64,000 bases of DNA, from NCBI RefSeq assembly GCF_003606365.2, contig NZ_CP031933.2:2418001-2482000 (forward strand), written 5' to 3'. The position numbers and the translations under genes are program-made. Source of the DNA: Companilactobacillus zhachilii (GTDB taxonomy: Bacteria > Bacillota > Bacilli > Lactobacillales > Lactobacillaceae). Below the pieces are notes generated by a model that searched no databases, was not told the DNA's origin, and was given only the letters and a program-made list of their open reading frames with translations. Shown here one piece after another: positions 25,287-33,985 of the stretch; the first letter of the stretch is position 1, and each line of letters opens with the position of its first letter.

Positions 25287-26892
25287 AAGATTTCAAAGAA
25301 CGTTTTTCCTAACACGTTTTAGTTTTAAGCGTGATTGGTCTAAATTAACAATCTGGGCCCTTGTCCTAATTGGTTTGTTCGTCGGTGTAGCCGCTAAATT
25401 CACTGGTCTTTATGGTAGTAAATCAGCAATCGACCAAATTATTAAAACACTCAAAACACCAGCTATGGTTTCACTCTTTGGTAAAATGCCCGCTGGTCCT
25501 TATACAACGGCCGATGTATTTGCTTCCGAGATGACCATCTTTATGGCCATTATCGCGGCAGTAATGAATTTCTATTTCATCATCCACAATACTCGCGGTG
25601 AAGAAGAATCTGGTATTTTGGAAATGATTCAAGCCCATTCTGTCGGTCGTCTATCTAATTTAACAGCTGCTTTATTAGAAAGCTTTGTGTTTAACTTCGG
25701 TATTGGTTTGATTTATGCGGTCGGCCTACAATTTGCCAATTTAACTGGAACCAATCTCAATGGTAATTTTCTCCTAGGTCTAGGCTTAGGTGCTGCTGGT
25801 TTCATGTTTGCTTGCATTGCCGCCGTTATAGCGCAACTGACAGACAATTCCCGAACAACCACTATCTTTTCTTATTTAATCTTCGGCGTTATGTATATTG
25901 CCCGGATGATTACTGATGTATCACATCCTAAATACACTTGGTTTATTCCCATGGGCTGGGTCGAAAAATTTTCAACTTACAAAGATAACAATTGGTTACC
26001 CGTCTTCTTAATGTTGGGCTTATCTTTAATTTTGATTCTACTAGCTTTTTACCTCAACAATCACCGTGATATCGGTTCTGGTATGATTGCCACGAAACCT
26101 GGACGTGCGACTGCTTCAGTATTTCTTCATGATCCTTTATCACTATTTTGGCGTTTGAATCGTGTCAGTATCATCGTTTGGATTGTCGGTATCATGATCC
26201 TCGGCGCAACTTACGGTTCAGTATTCAATACCATTGGCGATATTTTGAAAACTAATCCAATGTTGAAACAATTATTAAACACCCAAGCTATCAACGCTGC
26301 TAACGTTTTGATTATTAAAGAATTCCTAGCCATCTTAATGATTGTTTTTGCTGCTTTAGCCTTAGTTCCCGGAATCTCACTGATTAATTATTTGAAATCA
26401 GGTGAAGCTAAAGGTTACTTAGAAATAATTCATTCTAAAGAAACCAGTCGTTTCAATCTATTCTTCTCTATTTTCGGACTGGCAACCGTTACAAGCATTG
26501 CGGTTTTATTTGCTGGAATTTGTGGTTTGTACGCAGGTGGTAACGCCGTTATGAATCATCATATTGCTATGTCAATCTTCATGCGAGGCTTCTATGGTTA
26601 CCTATCACCATTACTTTTAATGCTTGGAATTTCAGCTTTCCTACTCGGCTGGTTGCCAAAATTAACTACACTAAATTATGGCTATCTAGTATTAGCATTT
26701 TTCATTCAATACTTCGGTAAGTTATTGAAATTACCTGATTGGACGGAAAAATTAACTCCATTTGGATTCATTAACCATGTACCGGTTAAAAACTTTGACG
26801 TCGCTACTTTCTGGTGGCAAATTGGCATTGCCGTTACCTTAATCATTGTTGGTTACATCGGTTATCGGAGACGTGATTTGATTATAAACTAA
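25276..26892 (+). CDS. ABC exporter permease (polyketide-antibiotic-exporter type)
   Basis: Integral membrane subunit of the ABC exporter, 538 aa with about twelve hydrophobic segments in two similar halves, as in the YxaB/TipB-like 'exporter of polyketide antibiotics' family. Each half contains an export-domain pattern (EEESGILEMIQAHSVGR and KSGEAKGYLEIIHSKETSR). Translation is coupled to the ATPase gene. Substrate unknown; the TetR partner suggests a toxic compound. Confidence 0.87.
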   Translation: MKSERFQRTFFLTRFSFKRDWSKLTIWALVLIGLFVGVAAKFTGLYGSKSAIDQIIKTLKTPAMVSLFGKMPAGPYTTADVFASEMTIFMAIIAAVMNFYFIIHNTRGEEESGILEMIQAHSVGRLSNLTAALLESFVFNFGIGLIYAVGLQFANLTGTNLNGNFLLGLGLGAAGFMFACIAAVIAQLTDNSRTTTIFSYLIFGVMYIARMITDVSHPKYTWFIPMGWVEKFSTYKDNNWLPVFLMLGLSLILILLAFYLNNHRDIGSGMIATKPGRATASVFLHDPLSLFWRLNRVSIIVWIVGIMILGATYGSVFNTIGDILKTNPMLKQLLNTQAINAANVLIIKEFLAILMIVFAALALVPGISLINYLKSGEAKGYLEIIHSKETSRFNLFFSIFGLATVTSIAVLFAGICGLYAGGNAVMNHHIAMSIFMRGFYGYLSPLLLMLGISAFLLGWLPKLTTLNYGYLVLAFFIQYFGKLLKLPDWTEKLTPFGFINHVPVKNFDVATFWWQIGIAVTLIIVGYIGYRRRDLIIN

Positions 26893-26901
26893 CCAAAAAG
26901 G

Positions 26902-27059
26902 GGCTGTGACATAACTATTCTAGTCTTAAACATGCAGCATAAACGTGTAACAAAACATAGCTTTTTCCGCTCAAACCAAACAAGACCCGCAATCCAAAAT
27001 CGGATTACGGGTCTTGTTTGCCTTAATGCTCAAAAGCTGACAATGTTTTGTCACACTCG
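26902..27059 (+). repeat. Repeat family A, copy 5
   Basis: Outer arms changed together: GTGTAACAAAACATAG and CAATGTTTTGTCACAC; inner stem AAGACCCG/CGGGTCTT. Separates convergent genes. Confidence 0.92.
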
Positions 27060-27072
27060 CTTTTATTAATCA

Positions 27073-28338
27073 TTACTTATAAAATGTCTCGCGAACTGCT
27101 TGTGCAATTGCGATTTGTACATGAGCATATGACAATCCACCTTGAATATATAGTGAATATGGCGGTCTTATTGGACCATCAGATGATAATTCAATGGTTG
27201 AACCCTCAACGAAACTACCTGATGCCATAACGACGTCATCTTCGTAACCATCTTGGTGACTAGGAATTGGGTCAACGAATGAGTTCATTGGTGAATAATG
27301 TTGGATAGCGGCACAGAAAGCAATCATTGGTTCTGGCTTACCAAAGGAGACTGTTTGCACGATATCAGTTCTAGGAGCGTCCCATTTTGGTGAAACGTTC
27401 ATTCCCATTTCTTCACAGAGTGCTGATGTAAAAATCATACCTTTCAAAGCTTCACCAGTTGTATGAGCTGCCATGAAGAAACCTTGATAGAAGTCACGTA
27501 AGTAACCCCAAGTGGCACCCTCACCTTTACCAGCACCAGGAACCGTCAAACGTGAACCAGCACCTTCAACTAAATCTTCTCGACCAACGATATAGGCCCC
27601 ACTCTTAACGATTCCGGCACCGGCATTTTTGTAAAGTGAACCAGCCATGATATCAGCACCATAGAAAGTAGGTTCTTCCATTTCGGAAAATTCACCGTAA
27701 CAATTATCAATAAAGACATTAACATCTGGGCGAATTGACTTAACAAATTTAATCATTTTAGCAATTTTTTCAACAGTAAAGCTATCACGAACCGCATATC
27801 CACGGGAACGTTGAATGGCTACAACTTTAATCGAATCATCATTCTTCAAAGCTTTTTCGGCATTATCATAATCAACCGAACCATCGTCCAACAATTCCGT
27901 TGTCTTAAAATTGATGCCGTATTCGCCCATATTTCCTGGCTTATTACCAGCTAGACCAATAACTTCTTGAATCGTGTCATAGGGTGTTCCTGTTAAATAA
28001 TAAAGCGTATTGCCTGGACGCAACATACTAAACAAAGCAGTTGAAATAGCATGAGTACCAGAAGCAAATTGCGGACGAACTAGTGCATCGTCAACTTTAA
28101 AATAGTCAGCATAGATTTGTTCGATTTTATCTCGACCAATATCATCATATCCATAGCCCGTTGAAGGAACTAGGTCTTCTTCACCGACATGGTGTTTTCT
28201 AAATAAATTCAAAACACGTTGTTGATTGTAAAGCACCTGTTGATCAATTTCGTCTAAACGGGGACGAATCATTTTTTCCACTTTATCAATTTTTTCACTT
28301 AAATCTTTAGGTAAATCTTCTTTCCATGATAATGCCAT
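27073..28338 (-). CDS. PLP-dependent lyase of the 'aluminium resistance'/methionine gamma-lyase-like family
   Basis: Cys/Met-metabolism-type PLP enzyme, 421 aa. Conserved segments: RPQFASGTHAISTALFSMLRPGNTL, VFIDNCYGEFSEMEEP (PLP-binding Asp), DIMAGSLYKNAGAGIVKSGAYIVGR (Schiff-base Lys in SLYKN) and GASRLTVPGAGK-like region. Members are annotated as aluminium resistance proteins; the true reaction is uncertain. AGAGGAAATTT precedes the ATG. Downstream of the decarboxylase on the same strand but separated by a broken repeat B. Confidence 0.9.
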   Translation of the reverse strand: MALSWKEDLPKDLSEKIDKVEKMIRPRLDEIDQQVLYNQQRVLNLFRKHHVGEEDLVPSTGYGYDDIGRDKIEQIYADYFKVDDALVRPQFASGTHAISTALFSMLRPGNTLYYLTGTPYDTIQEVIGLAGNKPGNMGEYGINFKTTELLDDGSVDYDNAEKALKNDDSIKVVAIQRSRGYAVRDSFTVEKIAKMIKFVKSIRPDVNVFIDNCYGEFSEMEEPTFYGADIMAGSLYKNAGAGIVKSGAYIVGREDLVEGAGSRLTVPGAGKGEGATWGYLRDFYQGFFMAAHTTGEALKGMIFTSALCEEMGMNVSPKWDAPRTDIVQTVSFGKPEPMIAFCAAIQHYSPMNSFVDPIPSHQDGYEDDVVMASGSFVEGSTIELSSDGPIRPPYSLYIQGGLSYAHVQIAIAQAVRETFYK

Positions 28339-28372
28339 TATTAAATTTCCTCTTTTTTATTTTACTTTGAAT

Positions 28373-28452
28373 GCCGTCTCCGGCCACAAGCATTGAATCC
28401 TGCTGTGAGGACCGTCTCGAGCCAAGGTCTCGAGTCTCGATTTTGAATTTTA
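28373..28452 (-). repeat. Repeat family B, truncated copy
   Basis: Reads GCCGTCTCC, CTGCTGTG, GGACCG, then the hairpin GTCTCGAG/CTCGAGTC and CGATTTTGAA in the order of the inverted right half; the left half is missing. It sits between the decarboxylase stop and the next gene. Confidence 0.85.
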
Positions 28453-28467
28453 AAAATACAAGAAACC

Positions 28468-30558
28468 TTACTTATTCTTCAAAACTTCCGCTTGGACTGA
28501 AATACTGCCGTCTGCTGCTTGATTCCAATAAACGCCCTGAATTTCTGGCACAAAGCCTGGGAAGCGTTCGATGGCTCCGACTAGGACTTCGAAATAAGTC
28601 TGATCTATATCAGCCCACTTTTCACCCGGAGCTACGATAAATACCCCTGGAGGGTATGGGAGTGCTCCTTCAACAGCAACTCGTCCTTTGATATCTTTCA
28701 AGTTGACTAGCTCACTTTGATTACGCATGAACAACTGGTCGGCTTGAGCTGGGGTCATTGTATAATCTTGCATGTCCTTTTTAGCAAAGAGCTCTTTTTG
28801 GAGGGTAAAGGTCTTATTTTTACGATAATACTCGTGCATTTCCTGACACAATTGTTTTAACGTATATTGGGCATAACGCTTTGGATATTGCTTAGCTAAC
28901 TTAGGTAGAACTTCGGTTAATGGTGCATCTGCCTGATAGAAGTTTTCAAATTCCAAAAAGGCCTCTAACAATGTATCTAATTCCGCTTCAGTGTCTCCTG
29001 GTGTCAACAAGAATAAGAGTGAATTCAAGTCATCTTTAGCCCGAATAATGCGCTTTTCCATTAAAAATTCTGCTACAACTGGTCCTGGAATACCGGTTTC
29101 TTGATATTGAGCATTTTTAACATCAATCCCCGGCGTTATAACGGTGATTTTGAGTGGATCAATCATCGCTTGACCTTTAGCTATTTCATTAAATCCATGC
29201 CAAGTATCTTCGGGATTCAAAGCCCAATATTTACTGTTTGTAGCCAATTCATTTGTACTAATTTCTGCAAAATTATCAGGAACTAATGGCCGGAATAACT
29301 TAGATTTCTTCAATAATTTCTTGCGCCATTTGATTCCCGTTCGCAAGGTTTCGTCCCACCAATTACGATTACCTTGACCGGCTGTTAAATAAGCATTGAC
29401 GGTCAAAGAAGCATAGATTGGATAAGAATAACTTGATGTCACAAATTTTAAGTAGGCGTTATTGAAATGTTTATGGTCGACATAACGATCTTGACCTTTC
29501 AAATGCGCATCTTTCTTCAAAATTTGGGAAGTTTGAGCTAAACCGGCTTGTTGTTTGTGTAACGATTGCGTCACTAAGATACCAGGGTCATCTGGACCAT
29601 ACTCTAATGATAATGGTGACAAGTGTTTCATGATTGGCACAAATTGTTCAAAACCGCCCCATGCACAATCGAATAAAATATAATCACACAACTTACCAAT
29701 TTTATCGATCATCCATTTAGCATCGTAAAAGACACCATCATATGTTTCTAATTGCACAATAGCTAAACGGAAAGGACGCTTAGCTTGGGCTTTTTTAGGA
29801 TCAACCTTGGCAATTTCTTTTCTAATATTAGCTTCATCCAAAGCCTCAGGATTCATTTCACCAATCAAGCCCAATGGGTTGCGGTCTGTCGGAATATAAA
29901 CTGGCTTGGCACCGCTCATAACTAAAGCACTATTATAAAGTGATTTATGATTATTACGATCAAATAAAACTAAATCATCTTGGGCCAACAAAGCACTAGC
30001 ACAAATCGAATTGGCGCTAGTCGTTCCGTTAGTACAAAAATAAACTTTATCAGCATTATAAGTTTTAGCAGCCTTTTGTTCAGCCGTTAAAGGTGTCCCA
30101 CCGTGAGTCATCGTATCACCCAACTCATCGACAGTATCACTCGTATCAGCGAACATTAAATTTTTACCAAAGAAACGATTAAAGACAACACCAGCGGGAT
30201 GTTTTTCGTAATATTGACCGTTATGGTGCCCCGGAGTCGTAAAACTAATCGGACGGTCTTCAGCAAAATTAATCAAATCAGTCAAAAATCCCGGCACCAT
30301 TTTACTCTGATAAGCATTTGCTTGTGGACTGATTTCTTTTTCAGAAACCTCAGTCGTATTGATTTTAATAATAGGGATACCAAGTCCTGATGTTTTTTGT
30401 AGATTCTTAGCAATCTCGATAGCAGTCGTATCGTGTTCATTTAGAACAATTGCAGCTAGTTCGGCGACATCGATGTCACTGGTAAAAGGTACCGTTGACC
30501 ACTCGATAGCGTCGTTAATTCTCACATCATTACCAATGGCAATTTTCAGAAAATTCAT
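28468..30558 (-). CDS. Orn/Lys/Arg decarboxylase (ornithine decarboxylase type)
   Basis: PLP enzyme making a polyamine from a basic amino acid, giving acid resistance. 696 aa: N-terminal wing domain (1-105), FTTPGHHNGQYYEKHPAG, core PLP motif VTQSLHKQQAGLAQTS (Schiff-base Lys), LFDCAWGGFEQF, and the group III C-terminal domain (AEGALPYPPGV-like VEGALPYPPGVFIVAPGEKW). It resembles Lactobacillus 30a ornithine decarboxylase, but ornithine against lysine cannot be settled by eye. GGGGAAATT precedes the ATG. The divergent APC transporter is the natural exchanger candidate. Confidence 0.9.
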   Translation of the reverse strand: MNFLKIAIGNDVRINDAIEWSTVPFTSDIDVAELAAIVLNEHDTTAIEIAKNLQKTSGLGIPIIKINTTEVSEKEISPQANAYQSKMVPGFLTDLINFAEDRPISFTTPGHHNGQYYEKHPAGVVFNRFFGKNLMFADTSDTVDELGDTMTHGGTPLTAEQKAAKTYNADKVYFCTNGTTSANSICASALLAQDDLVLFDRNNHKSLYNSALVMSGAKPVYIPTDRNPLGLIGEMNPEALDEANIRKEIAKVDPKKAQAKRPFRLAIVQLETYDGVFYDAKWMIDKIGKLCDYILFDCAWGGFEQFVPIMKHLSPLSLEYGPDDPGILVTQSLHKQQAGLAQTSQILKKDAHLKGQDRYVDHKHFNNAYLKFVTSSYSYPIYASLTVNAYLTAGQGNRNWWDETLRTGIKWRKKLLKKSKLFRPLVPDNFAEISTNELATNSKYWALNPEDTWHGFNEIAKGQAMIDPLKITVITPGIDVKNAQYQETGIPGPVVAEFLMEKRIIRAKDDLNSLLFLLTPGDTEAELDTLLEAFLEFENFYQADAPLTEVLPKLAKQYPKRYAQYTLKQLCQEMHEYYRKNKTFTLQKELFAKKDMQDYTMTPAQADQLFMRNQSELVNLKDIKGRVAVEGALPYPPGVFIVAPGEKWADIDQTYFEVLVGAIERFPGFVPEIQGVYWNQAADGSISVQAEVLKNK

Positions 30559-30846
30559 AATTTCCCCCTATTTTTGAATTATTTTCATAAAAAGTATTGC
30601 AAATGACATATAAACACCTATAATTTTTTGGGTATGTTTTTTTTATAATGCAATATAAATTACGAAAGACATCACAGAATTGATTATATATACATATTGA
30701 GGTTATGCACAAGTGAAAATAAACAGTTCTTTATTAACATTAAAACCCCCAAACTTTGAAACTAGCATTTAAAGTCAAAAAAAAAGAAAATATGCCTTTC
30801 ATATATTTATTCGTTAATAACATTATTATCTCAATCAACGAATACA
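30559..30846. other. Divergent intergenic region
   Basis: AT-rich, holds the promoter of the decarboxylase on the minus strand and possibly one for the transporter. No ORF with a ribosome site, no clear operator. Confidence 0.4.
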
Positions 30847-31024
30847 CTAGCCGGAAGGAACAAGAAATTTAGGCAGCTGTGAAGGTGGCGTTAGAGCTTT
30901 AGCTCTTACACCACGGGACGAGTTTTGAAATTCGCGTTTTTTGCGAAGTTCAAAATCGAGATTGGAGACCTTGGCTCCAATCGGTCCCCACAGCAGCCTA
31001 AAATTTCTTGTTCCTGGAGGCGGC
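30847..31024 (+). repeat. Repeat family B, copy 7
   Basis: CTAGCCGGAAGG ... GGAGGCGGC. Closing stem GGAACAAGAAATTTAGGCAGC / GCAGCCTAAAATTTCTTGTTCC; hairpins AGAGCT/AGCTCT, TTTTGAAATTCGC/GCGAAGTTCAAAA, ATTGGAG/CTCCAAT. Ends 17 bp before the transporter ribosome site. Confidence 0.94.
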
Positions 31025-31053
31025 ATATTAAAAAACACTCGGGGGAAATACAA

Positions 31054-32502
31054 TTGGAATCATTAGAACCAAATAAAAAACACTATTTAAGCTGGCCGGT
31101 CATTGCCTTGATCGACTTCGTTACTATCATTAGTTTTGAAAACATCTTTTACCCTTTTCAAAACCAAGGTCTATCAGTTGTTATCTCATGGATCTTCCTA
31201 CTCTTCGCCTACGTTATTCCTTATGCATTAATTTCTAGTCAAATGAGTTTAACTTTTGACAATCAAGCTGGTGGACTTGCTTCATGGGTCCGTCACAGTA
31301 GTAACGATACTTTAGGTTACTGGACTTCATGGATGTACTGGGTTCAAAGTGTGCCTTATATCGTCGACGTTTCCAACTCGGTTATCGTTTCATTCAGTTG
31401 GATGTTTCTTGGTAACAATACTTTGGATGATAAAATGTCACCTTTCTGGTTCGGTATTTTAACATTCGTTATTATTTTGCTTTTCATTCTTTTGGAAAAT
31501 GTTATTAAAAATTCACTAGAATTGCTTTCATTGATTGGTGGGGGTGCAATGTTCATCATGTCTGCCCTCTTCGTACTATTAGCAGGTTACGCCGTTATGC
31601 ATGGTCACCACATCGCTACCCAGCCATTTAACTGGGGTGCTTTCAAACCATCGTTTAGCTTGAAATACTTCTCAACGACCGGACTATTGATTTTCGCCAT
31701 GTCTGGTGCTGAATTAGCTGCTCCTTATGTTGTGCAAATGCGTGATCCTAAACATGAATTTCCTAAAGCTATGTGGCTTTTGGCTATCATGACTGGATTC
31801 TTAACTATCTTTGGTACCTTGGCCTTAGCAATGTTCTTCAATGCTAACCATATTCCACATGATTTCAAGATGAACGGTCCTTACTATGCTTTCCAACTTC
31901 TTGGTAATAGTTTGGGTGTCGGTAAATTATTGATGTATATCTTCGCCGTTGTACAAGCAATCTTTATGATGGCACAATTGGCTGTCCTCTTGGATGCTTC
32001 AAGTCGTGTCTTTGCTGGTGATGTCGCTGACAAATTCATGCCTAAGTGGTTAACTAAGAAAAACAAAAACGGTCGTCCAATTCACAGTTACACAATGACA
32101 ACTGGTTTAAGTTTGTTCCTACTGTTATTGACCGGTACTTTGCCAAATATCAATACCATTTATAACTGGTTACTAAACATTAACGGAATTATTTCACCAT
32201 ATAAGACTTGTTGGGTCTTCTTCGCCTTTGTCGCAATGCGCTGGCAACAAGATAAGTTCCATTCTGATTACACATTTATCAAGAATAGAACCGGTGCCCT
32301 TTTAGTCGGTGGCTGGTGTTTAGCCTTTACCTTTATCTGTGCTACTTTAGGATTCATCCCTCAAGAAGCTAAGTTTGGTACAGGAGCATTTAACCATCAA
32401 TTACTATTGAACTTCATTACAGTTATCGTCTTGTTCGGCCTTGGCTTTGTTATGCCTTGGTTGCGTAAACGTGAACAACGTCGCGCTGGTTTAATTGATT
32501 AA
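31054..32502 (+). CDS. APC-family amino acid transporter (YjeM/GadC-like)
   Basis: Twelve-helix amino acid or amino acid/amine antiporter, 482 aa. The start is TTG, 7 nt after GGGGGA, in line with family N-termini (PNKKHYLSWPVIALIDFVTIISFENIFYPF); the longer ATG frame runs through repeat B. Landmarks include QAGGLASWVRHS, FAMSGAELAAPYVVQMRDPKHEFPKAM and a basic tail MPWLRKREQRR. Divergence from the Orn/Lys decarboxylase suggests an amino acid/polyamine exchanger (inference). Confidence 0.85.
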   Translation: MESLEPNKKHYLSWPVIALIDFVTIISFENIFYPFQNQGLSVVISWIFLLFAYVIPYALISSQMSLTFDNQAGGLASWVRHSSNDTLGYWTSWMYWVQSVPYIVDVSNSVIVSFSWMFLGNNTLDDKMSPFWFGILTFVIILLFILLENVIKNSLELLSLIGGGAMFIMSALFVLLAGYAVMHGHHIATQPFNWGAFKPSFSLKYFSTTGLLIFAMSGAELAAPYVVQMRDPKHEFPKAMWLLAIMTGFLTIFGTLALAMFFNANHIPHDFKMNGPYYAFQLLGNSLGVGKLLMYIFAVVQAIFMMAQLAVLLDASSRVFAGDVADKFMPKWLTKKNKNGRPIHSYTMTTGLSLFLLLLTGTLPNINTIYNWLLNINGIISPYKTCWVFFAFVAMRWQQDKFHSDYTFIKNRTGALLVGGWCLAFTFICATLGFIPQEAKFGTGAFNHQLLLNFITVIVLFGLGFVMPWLRKREQRRAGLID

Positions 32503-32553
32503 AATACAAAAAAGCAAGTAGCTATAAATTAGGCTGCTTGCTTTTTTTGTATT
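32503..32553. terminator. Bidirectional terminator
   Basis: AATACAAAAAAGCAAG(t)AGC ... GCTGCTTGCTTTTTTTGTATT between convergent genes. Confidence 0.85.
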
Positions 32554-32554
32554 C

Positions 32555-33325
32555 TCAATTAATAGATTTATTTATCTCATCCGTTAACTTAAAGAGCGAT
32601 TTAAATTTAGATTTTTCTTTCTCATCTAGATTTTGAATCAATTTATCATTTATTACGTATCTTTTCATTTTAGAATTATAGACCCAGTATTCTTCCTCAA
32701 CATTTAACGGATCAAATTGTTTAATATTATCTGTTTTACCACCGTAATCTATCTTACTTTTCTTCAAGGAAATAATAACTTTTCCACCGATGGCAAGTAA
32801 CGGATATTTAGACCTTGTTACATACACCATTTTGCCATTGTTTTCTGGTGACTGACCATCCGGAGTAGAATAATTATTTTTAGGTATTAGACCACCTTCA
32901 GTAAAAAACTTCAGATTAGTATTCAAGAGTTTCTTATCACCTGACAAAACGTTATCCACATGAATAATTATCTTAGTTGTTGGGATTATAGATTGATTTC
33001 CTGTTTGGAGATTCAATACTGTCCCTTGAACTAAAATAACTTTATTCTTCCTATACTCATCTAAAGATTTCAGCGTAATGTCATGCTTTTGAAGTTCTTC
33101 AGTATATTTAAGCGGTTCTCTTTTTTCGGCAGATGCAACTTTATGGTTCCAAGCAGTTCTGTTGGAATGTATACTCTTGACTTTAGATTCCGTGTAATAG
33201 CTTTGATTGGCAGATTCATTATTCATTTTAGAATTTCTTGAACAACCAATTAGCGTTAAAACGCAACTAGATAACAAAAAAATGGTTTTTATTACAGCAT
33301 GTCTATTAAAAGTAAAATTCATCAT
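32555..33325 (-). CDS. Predicted lipoprotein of unknown function
   Basis: 256-aa exported protein. Hydrophobic signal FLLSSCVLTLIGC with lipobox LIGC (Cys about residue 28), then a Ser/Asn-rich stretch and a soluble domain with VILVQGTVLNLQ and TTKIIIHVDNVLSGDKK. AGGTGG precedes the ATG pair. I do not recognise a family. It starts the accessory region that holds the two-component system. Confidence 0.8.
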   Translation of the reverse strand: MMNFTFNRHAVIKTIFLLSSCVLTLIGCSRNSKMNNESANQSYYTESKVKSIHSNRTAWNHKVASAEKREPLKYTEELQKHDITLKSLDEYRKNKVILVQGTVLNLQTGNQSIIPTTKIIIHVDNVLSGDKKLLNTNLKFFTEGGLIPKNNYSTPDGQSPENNGKMVYVTRSKYPLLAIGGKVIISLKKSKIDYGGKTDNIKQFDPLNVEEEYWVYNSKMKRYVINDKLIQNLDEKEKSKFKSLFKLTDEINKSIN

Positions 33326-33431
33326 ATTAATTCCACCTTTTACATATATTTAAAATCTTGAAAATGATTAACTTTACTTCAAATAGACACTCAGACTGCT
33401 TTCGTAATCATATACTCAATATTAATTTCAT

Positions 33432-33611
33432 TTAATGATTCGACTTTTTGATCAATGCATACGTCATTTGTAACAAACTAGCCAGTATCAAAAGATCAGT
33501 TACACTGTTAAAGTTAAATTTCAAAAATGCATGAATAGCCAATATCATTAATATTATTGAGAAATAAAAGCTTCCATTTCTATAAAACGTTCTATCAAGT
33601 TCAAATTTCAA
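33432..33611 (-). CDS. Small membrane protein (59 aa)
   Basis: TTG start 5 nt after GGGGGACC; product MKFELDRTFYRNG followed by FYFSIILMILAIHAFLKF and DLLILASLLQMTYALIKK, two membrane helices. It ends 106 bp before the lipoprotein gene on the same strand and is probably co-transcribed. Unknown function; size and context resemble immunity or accessory peptides near bacteriocin-type regulators (inference). Confidence 0.6.
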   Translation of the reverse strand: MKFELDRTFYRNGSFYFSIILMILAIHAFLKFNFNSVTDLLILASLLQMTYALIKKSNH

Positions 33612-33745
33612 TTCAGGTCCCCCTTTCGAATAATCTACTTATATTCTATTAAAAATTACTACTCATCAATTATTTATATCTTGAATCACTATTATGATTG
33701 TCTTGAAAAACGATATACTCGTATTCATTTCATTAAGGAGATATA

Positions 33746-33799
33746 TTGTCACATTCACGATGTATTTTAATTTTAATAACCAAAATATGTGATAATTAA
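33746..33799 (+). CDS. Candidate 17-aa peptide ORF at the head of the two-component operon
   Basis: TTG start 5 nt after AAGGAG; codes MSHSRCILILITKICDN, a short peptide with two Cys nine residues apart. It is the first translatable frame after a TATACT -10 near 33711 and precedes the kinase, where inducer-peptide genes usually lie. No double-Gly leader. Real peptide or leader ORF is undecided. Confidence 0.35.
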   Translation: MSHSRCILILITKICDN

Positions 33800-33826
33800 T
33801 AGTATACGCATTTGATTGGGGAAATT

Positions 33827-33985
33827 ATGATTTATATTAGTGCACGGCTTTTGATTATAGAAACGGCAATAACACGACTATTTTTAATGTTAAATTTCAT
33901 TTATCTTTATAGAAAATTTCCTAAGATAAAATTAATGATTCTGCCAATCTGTTATTTGACCATATTAACAATAGATTTTTTATGA
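33827..33985 (+). CDS. 52-aa membrane segment, probably the N-terminal part of the histidine kinase
   Basis: ATG 5 nt after GGGGAAATT. Two hydrophobic helices (IETAITRLFLMLNFIYLY and KLMILPICYLTILTIDFL). The stop overlaps the kinase ATG (ATGA), and the last codons GAT-TTT-TTA-TGA contain U UUU UUA. A -1 shift there runs directly into the kinase frame, giving a protein of about 433 aa, the usual length of AgrC/ComD kinases with seven helices. Either a frameshifted kinase gene or a coupled small protein. Confidence 0.6.
   Translation: MIYISARLLIIETAITRLFLMLNFIYLYRKFPKIKLMILPICYLTILTIDFL
33976..33982 (+). other. Candidate -1 ribosomal slippery heptamer
   Basis: T TTT TTA in the zero frame of the 52-aa ORF, immediately before its TGA; the -1 frame continues with the kinase ATG at 33982. 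Confidence 0.45.

Noticed and set aside
30925..31053. ATG-initiated extension of the APC transporter through repeat B
   Set aside because: The extra residues are the translated repeat; a TTG behind GGGGGA gives the family N-terminus.
33470..33490. AACAAACTAGCCAG as another repeat B end
   Set aside because: It lies inside the 59-aa coding frame and no further element sequence follows.
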